Part shown: positions 20,343 to 35,300 of the stretch, piece after piece | Position numbering within the stretch: the first letter of the stretch is position 1 | Layout: each line of letters opens with the position of its first letter | DNA from: Siphonodentalium dalli | Lineage: Eukaryota; Mollusca; Scaphopoda; Gadilida; Siphonodentaliidae | Direction: 5' to 3' | DNA length: 64,000 bases | Assembly (NCBI GenBank): GCA_032622095.1 | Contig: CP136069.1 | Span: 65,683,319 to 65,747,318 of the forward strand | Program-made: the position numbers and the translations under genes | Notes under the pieces: generated by a model | Told to the model about the DNA's origin: nothing | The model's input: only the letters and a program-made list of their open reading frames with translations | Databases searched by the model: none

Positions 20343-23300
20343 CTGTTAAAAAAAAAAGATGAATAATGAAAATAGTATATATCATATAACAAGCATGGTT
20401 TGTAGGTCTGTGGTCATATCATGGCAGTGGCACCAATTATTTATACCATAATTGCCTATTCTATTGAGTGTATAACACCTATTTTGTAAACTTCATCTTT
20501 ACACCCTACTGTGGGTATACAGCTTCCTACTGTGGGTATAAATTTCTACTGTAGGAGTAAATATTCAAACATAATTTCATGTGTTAAACATTTATACACA
20601 TAGTTGAACTACATCGCAGTTAGCAACATAGTTCCTATGACACATTCATTTAAAATTGGAAGTTGTCATGATATCAATTAAATATGAGGATTTCAATCAA
20701 ATGTAGCTTGCTAGTGTTATATGAACTATAGGAAACATATGAATGGTAATTCCAAAACTTATTGACTGATCGCTCAGAAACGGGCTGACGTCATGACGTA
20801 AATGTATGCATCACTAAGTGAGATGCACATTCCTGTTATAGCGTCCTGTTTGTGTCTCTTGGTGTGGATACACATTCAAAGTAAACAACGTACTAATTGA
20901 ATTCGTGGAACAAATCAAAAATAATAATTATGGCATAAATAAAATATATGCATAGTAGTGTCAAACATGGCATGCTAGAGTAACGTCCCAATTGGTGGTA
21001 ACAGCCAGTTCAAGGGTCATTCATGTTCCATGTGCTCATAAATCCCCCGATGTTTCGCGCAGGTCTTTAACCCTTTCAGTGCCAGGTCCGATTTTTGTAT
21101 CAACCCATAGACCCTGTGCCAATGCATTCTCTTATATATGCGAGTCGTCCATAGGTCGCCTCGCATATATAAGAGAATGCATTGACCTAACAATTTTTCA
21201 TCATTTGTTATTATTTTTTACAATTATTTATAATTTTAACAATTTTTTCTTATATTCTTATATACTTATTTTGTAGGTTTAGTACCAGGGAATCTTACGT
21301 TTTTCATAGTTTTGAGTTATAACATGCCCCTATAGTTTTATCCAGTTTGTTTTTAAATTCGCTATAGCATGCTTAAGCATACCCAAAAAATTCAACCCAA
21401 AAAAAACCAAAAAAATCTAAAGAATATTTTTGTTATTTTTTTATTTTTTAGGGCCGATTTTACAGACTGTAAATTAGGGCCGATGAGATCGGCCCCTGGC
21501 ACTGAAAGGGCTAATACACGGCTGTCAAGGGTAGCGGGGAACATGGGGATTTGAATGTGGCATTGTAGCCAATCAGATTGCTTGTTACAACCAGATGTGT
21601 GGATAAGGTTTATTACCTGCTGCTATGTCATCATTGGGCTCTTGGTCATCTGGTTCGTAGTAATGAGACGTCCGGTTCTGCGTATCCGGCAAAGTTGATA
21701 TATACTGGTGTGTATTTCTATGCATGTGGTGGCGGTAACAGTAGACGCCGAGAGCCAGAATTAAGAAGCATCCCATAATTCCACCGGCGACGGGGCCAAC
21801 AGGTGTGCTTTTAACGACATGGTCCATATCCTGAGTTTGTGCAGCTGTAACAGATTTGTGAAAAAAGATTAAATCCATGTTCCTTTGTTGAAGTCATGAT
21901 GAATTGATTCCAAGTATCCGGTCGAGGGACCAAAATGTTGGGAAGTACGAATAAATATCGGGAAGATCGAAGAAGTCGGACAAGCGAAGTACTGCATATA
22001 ACCAGCCTTCATAATTGGCTACGGCAATCAGCATTGCTGAAGCAAACTGGGCCACGGCATAGTGGTGCCGCCGTAGCGGATTGCCGAAGCCAAACAATCT
22101 GAATTAAGAGGGCTGATATAACACACCTTTTCTCTAAACTACATAATCACAATCCGACTCAATAACACAACCACATATTGTCACATTCACAGTTCACTCA
22201 CGTGCACATAATAGCGCGTGGGTTATCACATGCATTGTCTGTTCACTCAGTCACAGTCGTCACCACAGTTGACCGTCCGAATTATACAGGGGTGTATCTA
22301 ATCCCCGACAGACGGGGCCAACAGGTTTTTGTCAAAAAAGATTAATTCCAAGCCTTGAGATAGTGTCTGTCATTTGCAGAATGAGGTCCCCAGAGGGTAA
22401 ATTTAGTGATGCTGCTCCGTACAGTGGGCTAGCATCACCATACTCACCCTCTGGGAACCTCATTTTGCTTAGGCCTCATCTTCTGGGAAGTATCTATAGT
22501 CTCAAATTAACATTGTTTTTAGTTACATTTTCCCCTTCTTTTCAGTTAAGATATCCCCTAATTTGCAGAAATAAAATGCATAATCTAGGTGACTAATGGG
22601 TGAACATCACCAACTTCAACTGGGGAACTTAGTCCTTTTACTAGGTCTCCCATAGCATTTGAGACCTAAGCAGAATGAGGTTCCAGAGGGTGAATTTGTT
22701 GATGCTAGCCTTTCCTGAAGTTACTCTATAGGTGCCAGTTAACCCTTTCAATACTAAATGGATTTTCCCCACTCAGTTATAAAAGTACACATTGGACTGG
22801 TCCATTATTCATCTGGAGGAGTTTTCAGAAAAATAAGAAGACAACAGATAATATAAGTGCAGAAGGAGTCCTATTTATTGGAGGGAAATATTCACATAAC
22901 AAGTTCAAGAAATGACCTTAGGTCGTTTGTTGAACTTTTGAACATTTTCTGAGGGATATCTACTCGTCAACGAGTATTTGGTATAGAATGGGTTAATTAA
23001 TTAACACTTTCTTTACTAAATACTCATAGTCCCGTATGGTTCTACAGTAATGCCCTAAATAATCGACTCCTTAACCACAGCAGAATTATGGGTAATTTTT
23101 CAGGATTTAGTTGGAAATATGGCTTGTTGCCATTCATCCGAAAGCTCTCACTGAGAGCTTCCCGATGAATGGCAACAAACCATATTTTTGACTAAAACTG
23201 AAAAATTACCCATAATTCTGCTGTGGTTAAGGATTTGATTTTTAGTGCATTACTGTACATGTAGTCTATATGTCACATTTGGTTTTCAACAGAACAAAGC

Positions 23301-26300
23301 GTAAAGAGACCTTAAATAAGATTTTTTATGTTGTTGTTGTAACTGAATAAACCATTAAATTATTATGGTTAACCCTTTCATGACGGGAGCTATACTTGTG
23401 CAGCATTAATCCTGCCAGTGTATTCTTTTATATATGTGAGTCTCCTATAGGAAGCATCTCCTAATAAGAGAATGCACTGGCTTACATGGTCAAGGTAAAT
23501 ATTCTTAGGCCAGTGCATTCTCATAGATATGAGGGCACCCTATGGGAGACTCTCATATATAAGAGAATGCAATGCAAAGGGTTTTCTAAAAATTTCAGGA
23601 AGCTCCAGTCATGGAATGGTTAAATTAGATTTTTTATGTTGTTGTAACTGGATTTCTGGAACCCTGAATACATCTTTAAATTATTATGGTTAAGCTGAAA
23701 ATGGTTACCTCTAGTTTGGTCACCATATGGTGTCGGCGCTCCAATAATGCCTCCAAAGCACGACTTGGCGCTAGCACAATACGACGATTTGAGAGAAGTA
23801 ACACCGTCGCCTTTCCTCTGACACCACTCACACCCCTGAACTCCTTTACAGTCTCTGTAAAATAAATGGTGATCAAGCCTTCAAGTAGTGTGTCTGACAT
23901 TTACAGAATGAGGTCTCCAGCGGGTGAATTAGGTGACGATACCCTGCATGCAGGCTACCATCACCAAATTCACCCTCTGGGAACCTCCTTCTGCTTAGGC
24001 TTCAACTGTTAGGGGAGACATTGGATCTGATTGAAGCTCCCCAGTTTAAGTTGGTGATGTTCACCCACTAGTCACCCCGATTATGTATTTTATCTTCTGC
24101 AAATTAGGGGATATAGAAACTAAACAGAAGAAAAAATTAACTAAAAACAATGTTATTTTGAGACTATAGATACTTCCCAGAAGATGAGGCCTAAGCAGAA
24201 TGAGGTCCATAGAGGGTGAATTTGGTGATGCTACCCTGCATGGTGGGCTAGCATCACTAAATTCACCCTCTGGTGACCGCATTCTGCAAATGACAGACAC
24301 ACTATTTCATGGTTTGATGGTAAATCAAATTAGGGGGGGAGATTTTTCCTTGGGGGATTTCTATGCAAATCTGCAGAGTAAAAGTTGCAAATACTTCTAA
24401 ATGTGACTTGATGTGGTAGTGAAAACAATAGGTATTTATCTGACTGGTCTGCTTGGAACTTGTGCAAAAAATACGTCTAGTGTTGTAATTCCAGAAAAAC
24501 AATTATCAAAAAGAAATTTATTGGAATGTTTATAATTTACCTAGCGCACTTGCAAGTTACATGTTTCTTTTATTAGAAAAGGCGGCATGTGGTTTAGTTA
24601 ATAAGTACGCAAATATGTACCACAGGTATTCAGTGCCATTTCATTACAAATGGGTATATAAGGTTTTTTTTTTAAATCATCTGCGACATGCTAAGCATGA
24701 AGGATAAACAATAGTTCAGTATACAAGATATATCTGACGGATATACTTACAGTTTTGTTTTACGATCGTTGCACTTGACGTGAAAGCATTGCTGCAGTTT
24801 GTTGGCGATCCGACTCTCTACATATGCAAGCTTATTATCCTCTGGAATCCGCGAACAGCTTGGATTCCTGCAGATCGAAAAAGTATCACAAATATTAGAT
24901 TTCGCGTTGATATATGTCAGTATAGAAATTGATACGTTATCGCAATATGCATATCACGATACAAACATCGAGATACATTTGCCCAGATAAACAAAATAGT
25001 TTATTTCTCAGGGAATGCCTCCTCCTAAAAACACCTGCTCCTCAAGTATGTTTAAGAGCCTGACTAAGGTTAGAGTTGAATACTTACATATCATCCTCAT
25101 CGAGTAGTTCCCCTGTACAGAAGTCCATCTTGAGTGGACATTCACATGGACACTCACACTCGTTCTGTTCCATACGGTTACAGTTCAGGCATAATCTGTC
25201 AATCTGAAACAAGAATTTTACCATTGTTAGCTCTGAGGCTTCAGGGTCTCACAACAATCCTGTCATACGATTGGGCAAGACATTTGCAGAATGAGGTCCC
25301 CAGAGGCACGATTTTGGTGATGCTAACCTGAACAGCAGGCTAGCATAACTAAATTCACCTTCTGGGTACCTATAATTAGACTTATTGATGAATTTTAATG
25401 ATCTTACAAGTGTGCTCGTTCATAGCTAATTAATGTTTTTAAATGGCTTGTCCATTTAGTTTCATGACAGAAGCTGCGCTGGTGCAACATTAAAGACCCT
25501 TATACATGCGAGTCAACCATTTTTATCATCTTTTATAATTTTTTCTAACATTTTTTAACAATTTTATATTTCTTACATTCTTTAAAAAAATATAATCATT
25601 TTTTCTTACATTTTTTACATATTAAAAATAATATAAAATTTGTTAGGTCAATGCATTCTCTTATATATGTGAGGCAACCTAGGGTTTTCGCAAAATTCAG
25701 GAAGCTCCTGTCATGAAAGGGTTAAGTTTGAGTGAACGTTATATGGTTATAATTTCCTTTTCCAATTTCGTCGAGGATATAAACATTTGACCTTCTCAAA
25801 TTTCCCGAAATTTCTTTGTTAGCGACAAACTTATAGAAATAAATACATGAATCACGAAGAAATGATGTTAGTTGTAACTACTAACATACTTATACTCCCC
25901 TGTCATCATCAAAGGATGCCATAAATTGTCAAATCTAAGACCAATTTCCAAAATTCACGGCAAATAAAAACGTGACAAAATCAGACGGAAATTTTGTGAG
26001 AATTGATATCAGTGTATTCCTCCTCTCGGACCACTATTTCGGCATAGTCAACTCCAAGCCATGCATTATCTATATAATAGTACTCACCATGCTGCAAGGG
26101 CAGAATGCCGTAGCTGTTTCACATGTGTGATTCACAATACCAAGGAATGCATTCGTTCCGGGAATATGAGTGATCTGAAAAAGGATGACTAGTTTTATAA
26201 CTTTTTGGATATTGCTTTCTATTAGAAATGTTGCTTTTTAAAAGTAAACGCGATATATAAATATGATCAGTCTTAGAATCCTGTCCTGCAATGACATTTG

Positions 26301-29300
26301 GTGTAATTATGTGTTGTTTCCCGCGTAAAGAAATAGTCCCTTATAAATAAAGCCTCTTTGACATATTTAATGGCGTAAATTTAATTAAATAACATTTCAA
26401 ACTCTTCATCCATCAGTTTGTTGGAAAAATATTGGAAGCCACAGTATTTTGAGACGTAGATTACGGAATGTAAACAGACGACAAACTGGACGTCAAAGGT
26501 CACCTGGCACTATTTCCTGTTATGCAGTTCGTAGCATTATCACAATTTATAGAATGCATTTATTGAATGGAATAAGGGTAGGATCATGTAATAAAATGGA
26601 TTTTATGCTTTATAAAATAAATTATTAGGCCATGTAAACTCAATTTCCCATTTCTCAGACCAAAAGCTTTGAAAAGCTTGCATGCACAATTTTATATTTT
26701 ATTTTTCGAATCATCTTATTTTAAAGGGGTACTGTACACTAAATCCGGACATTTATGGGATCATCATCATTTTCATTATAATTACCATGTTGTTTGCATC
26801 GTTCATAGAGCACATGTATTTTGCACTAATCCACGGCTCAAATTCATTCATTTGTTGCATATTTTCTGTTGAGTATAAAAGGAGATGGTCCCATAAATGG
26901 CGGGATTTAGTGTACAGTACCCCTTTAAAGGTACTCAATCCGATTAGACGCTCCTAAATTACTATTTCGTTTGGCTTTGGGGGTAAAAAATATTTGATTC
27001 GAGTCGAGGACCCACCCATCAAAGCTCAGAGTCATTAGATATCGATTTTTGAAATCTATTAATTTTCGGAGATGTGGGCCACAAGTTGACAGAACCACGT
27101 GCTCAAAACGGACAAATTGCGGGTGTAAGATGGATAACTCTAACATCAAGTGGTTATTATTGTTAACAGTACCCACTTGATTTTAGAGTTATCCATCTTA
27201 CACCCGCAGTTTGTCCGTTTTGAGCACGTGGTTCTGTCAACTTGTGGCCCACATCTCCGAAAAATAATAGATTTCAAAAATCGATATTTAATCACTCTGA
27301 GCTTTGATGGGTGGGTTCCTCGACTCGAATCAAATATTTTCTACCCCCAAAGCCAAAGAAATAGTAATCGGACTGAGTACCTTTAAGTGAAAATTAATAA
27401 TTAATACACACCTGATAGCGAGCACAATGTTCTCCATGAACTAAGTTGGTCAGCACTTCATCAATGCTCGTATTGAACTGTAAAAGACAACAGATGATGA
27501 ATTAATATTAATACTGACAAAACAAGAGGTGTGCACTCGAGTGCTAGCATACCCCCACCGTGGCAAATTCAACCCGCATTATCCGTAAACCCAACAAAAA
27601 AGATTTTTAACTTTAAAGAAAAATTCGGACTATAATATCGATATGGTGTCACAAGAAGCTTGTACAGAAAATATGATTCAAATTGGTTCATATTTGTTCA
27701 AGTTATTAAGTCGGACAGAATTTTCTAAGTCAAAAATGAAGTTTAATATTATGAAAAACAGTCTGAGCCAATCCCTAGCCACATCATGTAGAGAGGGTAT
27801 TGTGAGAAGCATGTATACCAAAAATTATTGAAATCGGTTCATATTTGTTAAAGTTATTAAGTCGGACAGAATTTTCTAAGTCAAAATAAGTCGAAAATGA
27901 GGTGTAACTTAAAAAAAAAAAGTCGGACCGAACCGCAATTAGCATCATGCGGAGAAGCAGTCCTAAGGAGATTTCATACATAAAATTATTGAAATCGGTT
28001 CATAGTTGTTCGAGTTATGAGGTCAGATGGACGGACACACGGAGGGAGAAAGCGTGATGGACGGACACAGTCAATCCAGTATACCCCCCCCCCCCATTTT
28101 CTTCGAAAGTGGGGGTATAAAAATATAACACACTGGTGCAATAAAGTCAAATTTTCTCAATTGAAATCATGGGGTAGGTTGATTGAATGAAACTATATAA
28201 TGTGGGAGGAGGGATATCAGAATATACATACGAGAATATTTCCAACCCGAACACACTGATATAGGTTTAAAAATTTCTTTCTTTCTGGTAATTATAATTT
28301 TTTGTCTCTGAAGTGGTGATTTCTATGATTTCAGGGAGTTATTCTGATTCACACCAGCCAATCAGAGGCATATAAAGTCCGTACAAAATATACCGTACTG
28401 ACCCGGCTCAAAGCCCATGCCCGGGTTTAAGCCCACCCATATATTTTGGCCAAATTCCATGCACAGGGGTATATTCGTGTTTAAGCCCACCCCTTTTTTT
28501 TTTCAATTTCAGCGGTGGTAAGTAATTATTTGCTAATGATACTTCCCAAATAAATAATTCCATTGAATATAACGGAAAGTATATTCACAAACGATCGGTG
28601 ACGGCGAGAATGCCATGAAAAGTGGAAAGTTATACTTCGTAGGTAAGTGATAATAATAAATAAAATAAAATAATGTGAATCTTAAAATCTCATTTGTTTA
28701 TTCAATTATACTTCCTGGGGGAAACCAATCGTCAACAGACATCAAATACAAAAGAACCCACTCGCTAACGGCGTATATCTGAGAACGCGGTAAACATCAG
28801 TCACTTCAAAGAGTCACGTGCGTGCATCGCGCACATGTCAACAACAGTACTGTAAAAACATATTCTTTGTATATGTCGGTATGTTCCTACATATGGCCAA
28901 ACACAAAAAGAACTCATTCCCTGGTTATGTAAACACACGGTGGGTATAATAATGGGACAGAAGGGGGACTTGTCATTCAACAACCATGTCTTCCAAACTA
29001 CGTCAGCGGTATACACTCGAAACGAAAATCAAGGTTATCGACTGGCACCACCTAATGTGAAGATATATCGGCAACAACCAACAGTTGGATGACCCACGAT
29101 GAGACCCTCAGATGGATTCGAAGAATACATGGGCCCCAACCAAGACGATGTCCGCCGGCTTCTAATACTCGACGCGTATCGACCCAACAACACCCCAAGA
29201 TGCCTTCAATTTACGTATTTACATCGTCATTTCGTTAATTAACTAGACTCACTGGCTTTGTTAAATTGGTCACTATTGTATTGTAACTCTTTGTAGACAA

Positions 29301-32300
29301 CGGGCCATGAATAGAGCATTGGGTTCATTGTTATCCTAATCGGATTAAGTCACTCTCTTATATGTTGCATAATATTTCCCTGTAATGTTTCGTTATCATT
29401 CACTTTGGGGATAATCACGTACATCTGAACATTGATATAAACTATAGATATAAACTATAGATATAGACTATAGATAGTGGATTTACCCAGCTCTCTGAAA
29501 ATGGCAGAAATCCGATGACCCATGATGCTTACAAACTGTCATTTATGGGAATTTTGGCAATAAAACAAGACAAGAAGTAATATTTTAATATACACATCAA
29601 AATGAAAAAAAATACTTTCTCAAAGTAACTTTATTTAATCTGGAAGCCGTGTATATTTCCCCGAAACTCTGTGTTGGATCGACTTTATTTTATGGATCTA
29701 TTTCTTCAGTTTTACTGTCCCGATTTCTTGGGATTTTTGGTTTGCAAAGGGTCATATCCGAGTTTAAGCCCACTTGGATTTTTGAGCTCAAATAAAACAA
29801 AGGCCCCCTGGGCCTAAACGCAGGTCAGTACGGTAGCCCTAAGAATCGGGCATTATCCTTTTGATTCAAATCTCGAATAGAATCACCAAATGATTCCATA
29901 TCAACAGTGAAAATGTAGATATCACTTGTCTGAGTGGCCAATTTGCTCACATCATAAAGACTGATAAGTGATCGTCAGTATAATATGCAAATATTAATAT
30001 CTATTAATGGATAAAATGTATATCTAACCAATTAAGTGCACATTATTTGCAGCCATCTTTGCTATACAACAATGAAACATTATCAGAAGCAATATGAAGC
30101 CAGTAAGTAATCGCATTCACGCAGCTGTCTGTTGAAGTAACGAGAATGCAACTAGTGCCAATGATTCAATACAATTTGAATCAGGGCAGCCAATTTCAAA
30201 TTGAATCAAATCAGATGAAAGATTCCTATCCAAATTGATTTGCAGGGCCCTAGTATAAAAGTATTTCAGATATTTATGGACCCATTTTGATGCTGGAACT
30301 TAGCAAGAATGTGACAAAAGTGAAAATTACTAGGTATTATTTGACGATCCACTGATAACTGATATATTAAAGTGGGTCTATCTCTTCCCAGCAATTTTAT
30401 ATAGATTCCAGGGTATAAAATAATAGATATGAATTCATCAATTAATCATTTTATTTTGAATTTCTTATGACATTCATGTGAGTTTTAGGGGCTATTTTTA
30501 GAACAGAAATCTGTGTGAAAACTTTCGGAGCATACCAAGAACGTACCAAGAAGGAAAACTCTATCTTGTTTCCATCAATGATGAAAAATTGCAGATCAGC
30601 TAAGAGATTTACCGAAATACAATCGAAATAAACCACTTTATTATGCTTTTATGGACAAATATATTCCCCTTCTTCAGTTCTATCTGTATTTTATTCACAA
30701 GATAGCGATTTGTAGTCTCAGAATTGTGATTTGAAAAAATTATGTTGTTGTTGCAATTGTGGCCCAGAAGAGATTGACTATAATGGATGGAATGTAACTT
30801 ACCACATAGTACCTCTGAACCGTTCTGTCGTTGAACCGATTACACAATTTCTTTTTAACGAAGCCTCTGTGATTCAAGATGTCATTCGCCACCAATGGTT
30901 CCTGCAGAAAAATACAATTAAATCCAGGATGTGCCTCACCTCATTATATGACAGTTTAACCCTTTACCCAACAAACCGGCCAAAAACGCCCATATAAAGC
31001 TTGAACAGCCTAAAATATCTTCGGTCTGTCTCAATAACACCATACAAATATGGATATCATTGGAACCGGTTCATTGACCACATTGTGATGGTTACAGTTA
31101 TGCCCTGTGACAATGCATTCTCTTATATATGCGAGTCGACCATAGGTCACCTCGCATATATAAGAGAATGCATTGGCCTAAAAAAATTCTTTTTTTACCA
31201 TTTTTTCTTATAATATTTTCTACATTCTTTGACAATTTGATCATTTTTAATGTGTTAAGCCAATGCATTCTCTTATATATGCGAGGCGACCTATGGTCGA
31301 CTCGCATATATAAGAGAATGCATTGGCACAGGGCCGTTCTGTTGGGTAAAGGGTTAACCCTTTGATGACTGATACATCCTGATTTTTTTGTGAAAACCAT
31401 GTGCCAATGCATTCTCTTAAATATGCGAGTCGACCATATAAGAGAATGCATTGGCCTAACAAATTTTATACTATTTTTTATAATTGTTAAAAAATGTAAG
31501 AACAAAATTAAAAAATTGTTAAAGAATGTAATAAATAATAATAAAAAATTAAACTTTTTTAAAGAATGTAAGAAAAAATGATAAAATTTATAAAGATTAT
31601 AAGGCAAAATGATAAAAATTATTATAGAATATAAGATATAATTATTAAAAATGAAAAAAATCGTTAAAGAATGTAAGAAAAAATGATAAAAATTATTAAA
31701 GAATGTAAGAAAAATTAAAAAAATTTGTTAGGCCAATGCATTCTCTTATGACTCGCATATATAATAGAATGCATTGGCACAGGGTCTTTCATGTTGGGCC
31801 AGCACAGCTCCCATCATGAAAGGTTTAAAACAGTTGATTTCCAATATACAATATTTAGTCTAAATTTATAATATCTAGTCCTTGTTTTTACTAATATACA
31901 AGACATTCAACAAACCTTTCATGTTGTTTGACAACTTGTCACAATGCAATAATTACTGCAAAACTAACAGCAATTTGGATAAATTTTGCACAGTATATTG
32001 GCAGCTTCAGAAATCCGCCTCAGCTTATAAAAAATTAGAGAACGGAATTTCTTTTTGCCTAGGCTCAGCCGATGATAACCGACGCTAAATTAACCCTGTC
32101 TATACTAAATATTCATTGACGAGTAATTCCTTTAGGAAATTTTCAGATAATAAATTCGCCAGTCGTTTGTTGAACTTATTATCTGAACATATCCCTGCAA
32201 TTTTATGATCTGTCGTCTGCTTATTTATTCTGAACATCGCTCTAGATGTATAATGAAACAATCGAATATATACTTTGATGACTGAGTGGGAGAATCCATT

Positions 32301-35300
32301 GAGTATAGAAAGGATTAACAGGGGTGCTCACCTTATGAGTAATATGCTGCTGCTCGACGGGAGCTTTTCCGTTTGGTTCTATTAGACTGGGATGGGCAAT
32401 GAGGTATCCTTTATCGTCCAATAAGAAGCATCTAAAAAGGAAAGATTGATTGATTGTGTTTACATCAGGGTTTCAGCTTAACACTATAATTAAAATCACT
32501 GACATTTATATCAAATCAGAATATGGATGTTCGTAAATATCAACAGTTTTATTTTCTTCTGACAAGACTTAATTTTATATGAAAAAAGAAAAAAAAGAAA
32601 AAGTAGTTATGTTTCAAATATCGAATAGGAGCCAAATGTGTCCCAAATGTTCTCATTGAAAACTTTTCCACCCTGAAGACAAGAAATTGTCAGACCTGTA
32701 TCTGGGCAGTTAAAGACATATTGTGTGTTTATTTCAGTGAACCCAGGTATCTCACCCTCTCAAAAGATTGTTGGTGAAAGTTGACATTTTATTGGACTTT
32801 TCGACACAAAATGTCAGACTAACTTGCATCAATACTCAATGGTACACATGCAAATCAACATCCATTTCTTAACCCTTTGAACCCTAACATCCTGAACTTT
32901 AAATGGTCCCCATCTGAGGCACCTGACATTATATAGTGTTTCCGACGACCTGACTAATAATGCTCTTAACTGGGATGTATATATATGCTCAACTATATGG
33001 CAATCTAATATGCTAACTGAACTAGTGTGTGGTGAAATATGTCACAAGGTATTCGAACGAAATAGCCTATTCCACATTCAATTTACATGTAGATTAAATT
33101 GTGGCTCCCTTTTGGTCGCGCTATATTTTTATAACGAAATTCTTATCCTTTGCCTACGATAAAATGCTTTATCAAAATGCACCTCTGTGCATGCATGAAG
33201 AAACAGACCCCCTGTCACCAACTTGGCTGCTAAAGTCAGAGGTATGAACATGTGACTCATTCGGGCAAAGTACAAACACAATTCTAGTTATTTTGTCCTT
33301 TGATCGCAAAATTTCTAACAAAATACTTCCCCTTTTCCGACGATAAGAAGCAAATTTTCTCTCAAAATATACCTCTGTGCATGCGGAAAGAAACAGACGC
33401 TCTGTCATCAGTTTGCCTATCAAAGTCACGTGGGAAATCATGTGACGCATGTGTGGAAAGAAGTACAAATCTAGTCTGTTGATATGTACGTTTATTGTGC
33501 TGTAATTTCGAGTCAAATATCGTATGATTTCCGGACTGGTATTGCGGTCTCGCGGGATATAGGAATTGGACCAGTATTCCGGTATATCGGATTCAAATGG
33601 TTAAATTATGAAATATACTAACTTGACAGTGGGTTCTTCACAGGCCGGGATGTTTTCCACGAGAAGTCTGTAGAAATATCCCAGGGTGACATCCAATCCC
33701 ATTACAGCAGAAACCGTATCGGCCGGGCTGTGTAAGGCTGCAGGTCTGTAAATAAATATATCCACAAAATTAAAAACATATACATTTAAAGATGTGATCT
33801 GTCTTCTGTGGCACCATACATAGAGGATCTCACATGAGTTTCTATTTTATACGGAATTTATCAACCGAGTTCACTAAATTCGATTTGAGCCGAGGTTTAC
33901 CGAGGCTCAAATAGAATTTAGTGGACGAGGTTGATAAATTACGTATAAAATAGGACGAGTGTGAGATACTTTTTATCACATGATCAAATAAACGCGAAGC
34001 AATGCGAAATATCCATCGAAAACAACGATAAAAACCGCAGCGATCGCAAGTCATTTGAAGAACGATGTGACGTCATCGCACGCGCTGTTATTAAACGTGT
34101 CTCTTATCGATAATTATGAAACTGCTTTTATGGGTAAATTATGTGATAAATTGTATTCTTTTATGACTTTCTCAGACATATAATGCTCGTAGAAATGTAG
34201 TTCAGGTATTCATCAACCTATTTGGATACCAGGAAAAATTCAAAAGCAAATATCATTAGGTGCATTTTGGAGCGCAAACCGCCATGTGGCTGCAAAATGT
34301 CAGATTTATGTACAGTAATGCCCTAAATAATCGACTCCTTAACCACAGCAGAATTATAGGTAACTTTTCAGGATTTAGTCGGAAATATGGCTTATTGCCA
34401 TTCATCGGAAAGCTCTCAGTGTCTGGAAAGTTACCCATAATTCTGCTGTGGTTAAGGAAATCGATTATTTAGGGCATTACTGTAGGCATTCAGTATGAGT
34501 GTTCATTGCTTCAAAGTTATATATTTACATAGCCGTAGTTTTAAATCACTGGCTGGTCACAAGCCTGCAAATAGTGTGTCTGTCATTTGCAGAATGAGGT
34601 CCCCCAGAAGGTGAAATTTAGCTAACTATGTGGGATACAAAATGCATAATCGAGGTGACTGAAGGGTGAACATCACCAACATCAACTGGGGAAATTCAAT
34701 AAGAAGAATGAGGTTCCCAGAGGATGAATTTGGTGGCGCTAGGCTGTCTTGAGGGATAGTGTCACTAAATTCACCCTCTGGGGGACCTCATTCTGCAAAT
34801 GACAGGCACACTATTTGCAGGCTTGTGGGTCATGCATGTTATACCCCCAATAAAATTAACCGAAGTCACATATTGTTGACATTGTTTTGATATTATTGAA
34901 AGAATTAACCAAAGGACATTACGTACTTTCCCTCAAACACTGTGTGACTGATCGTCACAACATAGCCATTCCCACCAACATCCAAATAAGGAGACGTGAG
35001 TGTCACATGACCAGGGAACTCCATGGCACGTTCATACCTGAAAGAAGAATATGGTAAAAAGATAAGAAAAAGAATGAAACATGCTGGAAAATCATTCAAC
35101 GTAAAATTAATTCTAGGAATATTTTAAATATTTCACACAACTGCAGACGATTAAAACTATTTATTACATTCCTATGTGTGATTTACCTTGATTTCTTGAG
35201 TGATTATAAACGATAATTTCACTTGTGAATTAGGTCACTTTAACTTGCGAGTAATGTATTCATATGCGTTATCAAAATTGATGCGTCATGGGCATATTAG

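Noticed and set aside
23676-23900. 74-codon [23 protein letters not shown] over exon 24
   Set aside because: The cysteine-rich frame ([11 protein letters not shown]) matches CACHD1 and the neighbouring phases. The longer frame is a shadow.
24061-24300. Recurring ORFs of the type [17 protein letters not shown] at many positions
   Set aside because: They are translations of M1 MITE ends. The same 'protein' appears wherever an M1 end occurs, without coding constraint.
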